From positions 1-5,635 of the forward strand of contig JAEOUB010000080.1 of the NCBI GenBank assembly GCA_016839545.1: a stretch of 5,635 nt of DNA, given 5' to 3'. Each line of letters begins with the position of its first letter. Within the stretch, counting starts at the first letter, position 1. The position numbers and the translations under genes were made by a program. The notes under the pieces are model-generated. The model searched no databases and was not told the DNA's origin. It saw only the letters and a program-made list of their open reading frames with translations. Shown here piece after piece: positions 1-5,000 of the stretch. Source of the DNA: Candidatus Kariarchaeota archaeon. GTDB taxonomy: Archaea > Asgardarchaeota > Heimdallarchaeia > Heimdallarchaeales > Kariarchaeaceae.

Positions 1-1800
1 GATAAGACAATCAAGAACCTTGTAGTAAAACTGTCTACCTATAACTGATGCGGATTGAGCGATATATTTTGATCCCTCAGATAGCCGATCCAATCGTGTC
101 ATTAAGAGGTTCATCAGTGTATCTGGCATTCTTACACTGTCAATCTCTGGATTGACTGTCCACCGATCGTCTTGGTAAATAATCTGCTGTTCATCAATAA
201 GCCCTCGTACAATCTCTGTCACAAAGAAGGGATTGCCCTCTGCTTTCTCACGGATCTTTTCCTGTAGATCTGAGGGTAGGTCATCACTTTTTAGCAAAAT
301 ACCGACCAGTAATTCAGTATCCTCATAATCAAGGGGATTGAGGTAGATTTTAAGTCGCAGTTCGTCTCCCAATATATCGTCGATGTAGACTTGTTGATCA
401 TCAGTTGCTCGCTCGAGAAAAATGAAGAGCAATCCCTTTGGTTTGGTATCACGAAGGAGCTTCTTTAGTAGTTCAGTAGATGAGTCATCAAGCCACTGGA
501 CATCGTCAATAACGAGAACCACGGGTGCTTGATTTTTGAGACTTGACAAGTAGATACAGAAAGACTCGATAATCCGTCTTTGAAGTATAGGTGGATCAAG
601 TATCTTTGTTTGCATATCTACTTTGGGTATCTCATTGAGTCCCAATAGCACACCCAGATGGGTTGCTACATCAATAGATTCCTCACCCAAGATGCCCTGT
701 AGGTGGGAATTGAGTAGATCCCATTTGGCAGTAGCATCCATATCAACATCAATTTTCAGCTGTCGGTTCATCAGGTCAATAAACGGAACAAAGGGAATAG
801 TCTGCTGGTAGGAGAATGCAGAGGTCTCAAGCCAATGTAAGGTAGTATTACCTGAAAATGAATACCCTTCTACCAACAGTAAATTCTGAAATTCCCTCAC
901 AAGTCGGGATTTTCCTATACCAGCATCACCACTGATCGCAACCACCCTGATCTCACTCGAATTGTCCTCATTAAATTGTGAACGAATTATTTCCAGCTCC
1001 TGCTCACGACCTACGAAGGTTAAATCGTAATTAGAGCTTCTCTTGGATACTTTGGAACGTTTACGTGTGATCTCATAGGCGGTTACCAATTCTCGTTTGC
1101 CTTTGACACTGACAGCACCTACCTTATCTGCTTCAAACAGGTATGAGACACGCTTGAATGTATCCTCCGTGATTCGAATGGTTCCTGGAGTAGCAGTTGA
1201 CTCCATACGGGAGGCAATGTTGATTGCATCTCCCATCGCAGTATATTCTACACGTAAATCCGATCCAATTTCTCCAACAACTACAAGACCTGTATTGATT
1301 CCTACTCTAACATTGATTGGTATGCCCCATTTTTCCTCAATTTTCACGGAAAATGATTGGACATTAGCCCGGATGTTCATTGCTGCCAGCACTGCTCGCT
1401 CAGGATCATCCTCATGAGAGATCGGTGCCCCAAAGAAAGCCAGAATACCATCGCCCATCAGTCGTGCAATTATTCCCTCGTATTCATAGACTGGAGGAAT
1501 AATCTGATCAAATGCCCCGTTGACAATTTCTGCCCAATCCTCAGGATCAAGTGTCTCAGCAGCTGCTGTTGACCCCTCGATATCACAGAATAAAACTGTG
1601 ACAATTCGACGCTCGCCCTTGAGACCTCCAATTTTTGAAGAGCTCTGGATCTTTTGCAATAACTGTTCGGGGATATACTTGGAGTATTCCATTTCCTTGG
1701 TCTTAGGTACTGAAGGTTTGGTTTCAGAGAAATTATGACCACAATTGAAACAGAAACGTGCCTGATCAGGATTTGCAGTGGCGCATTGGGGACAGTCCAT
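1..1800 (-). CDS. Zinc-ribbon / class III nucleotide cyclase / STAND ATPase fusion (3' part beyond window)
   Basis: Predicted cytoplasmic signalling protein that would make cAMP (or cGMP) from NTP under control of an ATPase switch. The frame is open for exactly 600 codons from the ATG at 1800 down to base 1, so the C-terminus is missing; family members often run to about 1000 residues or more, with TPR-like helical repeats. An in-frame TGA lies seven codons upstream of this ATG with no other start between, which fixes the start. Domains in order: a four-Cys zinc ribbon (residues 3-20), a cyclase domain (about 64-245), and a P-loop ATPase (about 262-535) with Walker A GDAGIGKS at 291-298 and Walker B around VVLVIDD at 427-433. 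The last 65 residues contain the helical stretch that follows the NTPase in this family (MPDTLMNLLMTRLDRL). It is divergent from the surface-protein gene. The family is clear; substrate, product and activating signal are not readable here. Confidence 0.93.
   Translation of the reverse strand, partial: MDCPQCATANPDQARFCFNCGHNFSETKPSVPKTKEMEYSKYIPEQLLQKIQSSSKIGGLKGERRIVTVLFCDIEGSTAAAETLDPEDWAEIVNGAFDQIIPPVYEYEGIIARLMGDGILAFFGAPISHEDDPERAVLAAMNIRANVQSFSVKIEEKWGIPINVRVGINTGLVVVGEIGSDLRVEYTAMGDAINIASRMESTATPGTIRITEDTFKRVSYLFEADKVGAVSVKGKRELVTAYEITRKRSKVSKRSSNYDLTFVGREQELEIIRSQFNEDNSSEIRVVAISGDAGIGKSRLVREFQNLLLVEGYSFSGNTTLHWLETSAFSYQQTIPFVPFIDLMNRQLKIDVDMDATAKWDLLNSHLQGILGEESIDVATHLGVLLGLNEIPKVDMQTKILDPPILQRRIIESFCIYLSSLKNQAPVVLVIDDVQWLDDSSTELLKKLLRDTKPKGLLFIFLERATDDQQVYIDDILGDELRLKIYLNPLDYEDTELLVGILLKSDDLPSDLQEKIREKAEGNPFFVTEIVRGLIDEQQIIYQDDRWTVNPEIDSVRMPDTLMNLLMTRLDRLSEGSKYIAQSASVIGRQFYYKVLDCLI
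196..1017 (-). other. STAND/AAA-type P-loop ATPase domain
   Basis: Residues about 262-535. It opens with FVGREQELEII, the usual entry to AAA_16-like ATPases. Walker A GDAGIGKS (291-298, K297) follows, then Walker B at 427-433 leading into VQWLDD, and the EGNPFFVTEI motif (521-530) seen in MalT/cyclase-linked NTPases. In characterised STAND proteins ATP binding switches the protein from an inactive to an oligomeric active state; here it may couple an unseen C-terminal sensor to cyclase dimerisation. That coupling is inferred from family architecture. Confidence 0.87.
1066..1611 (-). other. Class III (IIIb-like) adenylate/guanylate cyclase catalytic domain
   Basis: Residues about 64-245. Both metal-binding aspartates are present: D73 in the FCDIEGST motif and D117 in RLMGDG. 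The transition-state pair is also present: N194 and R198 in DAINIASRM. The purine-contacting position, Asp in mammalian membrane cyclases, is T187 (EYTAMGD), the substitution typical of class IIIb enzymes such as soluble, bicarbonate-responsive cyclases. The other base-contacting position, four residues before the GD motif and normally Lys in adenylate cyclases, is R113. Catalysis is therefore expected, as a homodimer since all residues lie in one chain, but ATP versus GTP preference cannot be called confidently. Confidence 0.9.
1741..1794 (-). other. N-terminal zinc ribbon of the cyclase protein
   Basis: Residues 3-20 carry CPQC and CFNC knuckles (Cys 3, 6, 17, 20) with the usual CxxCG ending. 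This is the short zinc-ribbon type often found at the N-terminus of archaeal and bacterial signalling proteins and cyclase-ATPase fusions. It probably binds one zinc ion; its partner is unknown. A linker of about 40 residues rich in Lys, Ser and Glu separates it from the cyclase domain. Confidence 0.85.
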
Positions 1801-1824
1801 GACTATGAGTAGTTTCGATCACCG

Positions 1825-1834
1825 CTTTATAAAG
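1825..1834 (-). promoter_or_regulatory. TATA box of the cyclase gene, probable leaderless promoter
   Basis: CTTTATAAAG is a perfect 10-bp palindrome fitting an archaeal TATA box. On the minus strand it is preceded by a purine-rich GAAAGA that could act as BRE. Its centre is about 29 bp from the ATG at 1800; archaeal start sites usually lie about 25-27 bp from the box centre, so transcription should begin within a few bases of the ATG. This predicts a leaderless or nearly leaderless mRNA. Confidence 0.6.
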
Positions 1835-1910
1835 TCTTTCTGACTCTCGAAAAGATAGCCTCTCCGTGAAACCCATTTAGACTAATCCTAGGCTGTTCTC
1901 TCCATTAATG
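1835..1910. other. Central part of the divergent intergenic region
   Basis: The 76 bases between the two TATA-like boxes contain no ORF with a credible start, no strong hairpin and no recognised motif. They would hold the upstream BRE elements of both promoters and any shared regulator site. CCTAGG at 1888-1893 is a six-base palindrome, too short to call. Confidence 0.4.
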
Positions 1911-1923
1911 CTTTAATATAAAG
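1911..1923 (+). promoter_or_regulatory. TATA box of the surface-protein gene
   Basis: CTTTAATATAAAG contains a good archaeal TATA match flanked by CTTTA and TAAAG arms. It lies about 70 bp upstream of the chosen ATG at 1988. With usual archaeal spacing, transcription would start near 1942-1944, giving a leader of about 30-46 nt depending on the start codon used. Confidence 0.55.
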
Positions 1924-1930
1924 GTGAATA

Positions 1931-1941
1931 ACACTTAGTGT
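1931..1941. promoter_or_regulatory. Palindrome ACACTTAGTGT at the predicted transcription start
   Basis: ACACT and AGTGT form a perfect inverted repeat around a central T. It lies 7 bp downstream of the TATA-like box and ends at about the predicted start site, where a bound repressor would block initiation. It may be an operator; the arms are only 5 bp, so chance cannot be excluded. Confidence 0.35.
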
Positions 1942-1946
1942 CTTGT

Positions 1947-1968
1947 CATAGTTGGAGTTGCAACTATG
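1947..1968 (+). promoter_or_regulatory. 8-bp inverted repeat / leader hairpin
   Basis: CATAGTTG (1947-1954) and CAACTATG (1961-1968) are exact reverse complements around a 6-base loop (GAGTTG). In RNA this makes an 8-bp stem near the 5' end of the predicted leader, 4 nt before an alternative ATG (1973) and 19 nt before the chosen ATG (1988). It could be a second operator half or a hairpin that affects translation or mRNA stability. There is no U-tract after it, so it is not a terminator. Confidence 0.45.
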
Positions 1969-1987
1969 GACAATGTGTGTGGTACAT

Positions 1988-2068
1988 ATGTCAATCTCAA
2001 TCAGTAAAATCTCGTTTTTTATTAGTATATTTTTACTATTGCTTCTACCAGGTTTTGTCAGTGACGCT
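1988..2068 (+). other. Signal peptide of the surface protein
   Basis: Residues 1-27: a short n-region with one Lys (MSISISK), then a hydrophobic core of about 17 residues (ISFFISIFLLLLLPGFV) and a small-residue region SDA before PLY. This fits Sec export. The exact cleavage site is unclear; processing after S25 or A27 is possible. A retained N-terminal membrane anchor is a less likely alternative. Confidence 0.8.
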
Positions 2069-5000
2069 CCCCTGTATTCTTCTGATAAACTAGGAGAGGA
2101 AATAGTTGATACACCAAAGATATTTACTGTAGACATAGGACTTGAAGGTCAGATTTACCTTTCTCAACCTAATCCCCGTCCTGACGATGAAATTGACATC
2201 TACACACAGGTACGAAATCACGGTACTACTCCCACGGAGATCCTAACCCACTTCACTGTTTCAGTTGACGGAGAGCTCAAGACCACACAGAGCACTCCTG
2301 TCATTGTTTCGTCTGGAGACATGGAGTTAGTTTCTATCCCTTGGACGGCAGAAGTTGGTCTTGTAGTCGTCAGTGCCGAGGTAGAGGTTGTTAGTGGAGA
2401 AGACGTCACACCAAATGATAACTCCCTTTCTACCTCATTTACTGTTGAAGAATTTGTTGCTACTGATATCATGATCGATGATACTGAGATTACAATAAGC
2501 AAAGGAGATCCTCCAGGTCTTAATGCATTCGTTATCCAGGGTAAAATCCAAAATAATGGACCCTATACCGAACTAGTAGCCCTGAAGTTTACGGATACTA
2601 GTGTCCAAGGCATTCAATTTCTTCCACAATTAGAAATTAGCCTTGATCCCTTCTCATTTGAATTCTTTTCAGTACCGTTCACACCAAGCAGTGAACGACA
2701 TTTCATAGAGATAGTTGCTCTTAACACTAGTATCTTTGATTCTGATCCATCTAATAACCGGATCGTGAAAGAATTTCAAAGACCACAGGTGGAGATTGGA
2801 GGAATTGAAGATGAACTCGAGGTGACCCAAGTAACTGAAATAAGTAATATTTCCCCTGGAGGTACTCAAGTAATCAATCTCGAACTGGATACAAAAAGCA
2901 CCGCTACTGATTACCAGGTTATTGTTGGGGGTATCACACATGGAGTAGAGGTGACTCCGAATAAATGGAAGATTTCACTCTCCCCCACCATAAGTGATAC
3001 ACTTGAGATAACTGTCAAAGTGTCAGAAGATGTTGCAATAGGAGAAATATATCCAATTCATGTTCTACTGTATGCAATTGATAACCCATCTGATATCATG
3101 GAACTAACATTTGATTTGGAGATCGTAGAAGACGATTCTCACAATTTTTCCACGAATCCTTCATTTTACCTTCCTAATATTAGTACAGATGAGTTAAATC
3201 CACCATCAATACTGAGTCAACAAAATTCACCATTAAATCCAACTATCCTTCAAAATGTGACTATTTCAGCAGAGCTCAGTGATGACATAGCAATTGATAA
3301 CGCGACATTATACTACTCATTCAATGAAGGCGTTGATTGGTCTACCACCGCTATGGCATTCCAGAGTGGCATTTCTTGGGCTGCAAATATATCAACACCG
3401 GGGATTGAGACCAGTGTTCTGTATTATGTCAATGCCTCAGATACTTCCGGTAATTTTGCCACCGGCTCACAAGAATCCTTTACTTTCGATGGAACTTCTC
3501 CTTCATTCTATTCCATTCCTTCGTTGACAACCGTTTCAAGTCAGAATTCTGTATTGATGGAGATCAATGTCACAGACAATGTAGGTGTTGATACATCCCA
3601 AGTTTTCTTGTACTATTCATTTGACAACTCATCCTTCTTCTCAGTCCAGATGTCATTTGTGAATGGGAGTTCAACATCTTCTTTCTTTACTGCCTCAATT
3701 CCCGCAACAACTAATGACCTTGTATATTTCTATGTCAATGGTACTGATGTTTCCGGGTTGACAAGTTCAACATCAAGCTCAACTTATACTGTTGATGAAC
3801 CACCAGTACTAATTTCAGATACTACTCTCCCCTTATATGTGCAGGTGAATTCCCCAACTGTTGTTAGAGCGAATATTTCAGATGATAACTCTGTTTCTTC
3901 AGTTACACTGTATTATTCCTTCGGATCCACATCAAGCTCAGTATCGATGAGTCTAACCAATGGGTTCTATGAAGGAACAATACCTGCAACAACGAATGAC
4001 ACTACCGTCAGTTACTACATGACAATTATTGATAGCTTTGGCCACAATGAGACAACTTCGACAAATCAATTTTACTCTGATGGCATTCTTCCAACAGTCA
4101 CAGATGTTGTAATCTCAAATACAACTCCAAATTATCTTGAAAATGTGACAATTTCTGCAACAGTAGAAGATTCAAACGATTTCAGAAATATTACATTGTA
4201 CTACTCTTTTGATGATGGAAGTACGTGGAACCCAGTAAATATGACGACGACAGGAGGTGTTTCCCTTGCTACAAAACAAGTGCTTGTTGTCACCTCTGAT
4301 GTACATACTCGAACCTACATCACAAGAAATGGATTTTCTTACGAGACCATGTCTGCTGCAAGCTTTAGCTCTACCAATATCGGCGTTTTGCAACAGTATC
4401 AAATCATAATACTCGAACCTAATTGGTCAAATTATGGATATTTACGTTCTGGATTAACTATTTTAGATCAAGCTCTTGATGATACCCCAATTGCGGTATC
4501 CATTCGTGTTGCTGGAAATGGTGGTTCACAGAATGACATCGATTTCTTAGGTACCGATTACGATAGATCCACTACCCACAATGCAGAGACATTTGTCAAC
4601 TCTGCTCATCCCTTCATAAGTGGTCAACCTTGGGGTGGTTCTGCCCTTTCAACAACCAATTTCAATTCATGGGGCTCCACAGATCATGGATGGTTCAACA
4701 ATCTACCAACAACCCAGGAAAATTATGCAGGAATTCTGCAAAATACAAACGGGATTTCAATGTACGAGTACTTATACAAGGGATCACCGATACTTGTGGA
4801 TACCTTAACTTCAATTGAAGGTGGTTGGGGTCAAGGAAATAGTTTGGTCGCAGACAATTATATCAACTACCTAAACTACACGTATTGGCAAAATGTGAAC
4901 CAAAATATCTACAGTGCAACTATTCCGACTGCACCAGTTGACACTACTGTGCAATATTATGTCAATGCAACTGATATGGCAAATAATTCACAGATCTCTT

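Noticed and set aside
1097..1417. Plus-strand ORF of 106 codons antisense to the cyclase domain
   Set aside because: It lies wholly opposite a well-supported catalytic domain with all key motifs. Its translation has no recognisable domain, so it is a shadow of the real gene.
1470..1742. Minus-strand ORF of 90 codons in another frame of the cyclase gene
   Set aside because: It overlaps the zinc-ribbon/cyclase region in a different frame and has no recognisable domain or promoter.
1817..1823. Minus-strand GGTGATC, complementary to the conserved end of 16S rRNA, upstream of the cyclase ATG
   Set aside because: It is 16 nt from the ATG, too far for this part of the anti-SD pairing, and lies upstream of the predicted transcription start, so it would not be in the mRNA.
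1947..1968. Inverted repeat as a transcription terminator
   Set aside because: It sits just before a start codon, has no following U-tract, and no gene ends upstream of it on the plus strand.
2218..2502. Minus-strand ORF of 94 codons opposite CARDB-like domain 1
   Set aside because: It is a low-complexity Ser/Thr/Val translation produced by the complement of the repeat-like coding strand, and has no promoter.
4259..4882. A frameshift or recent insertion of foreign DNA in repeat 4
   Set aside because: The reading frame is continuous through both junctions, base composition looks like the rest of the gene, and no direct or inverted repeats flank the segment.
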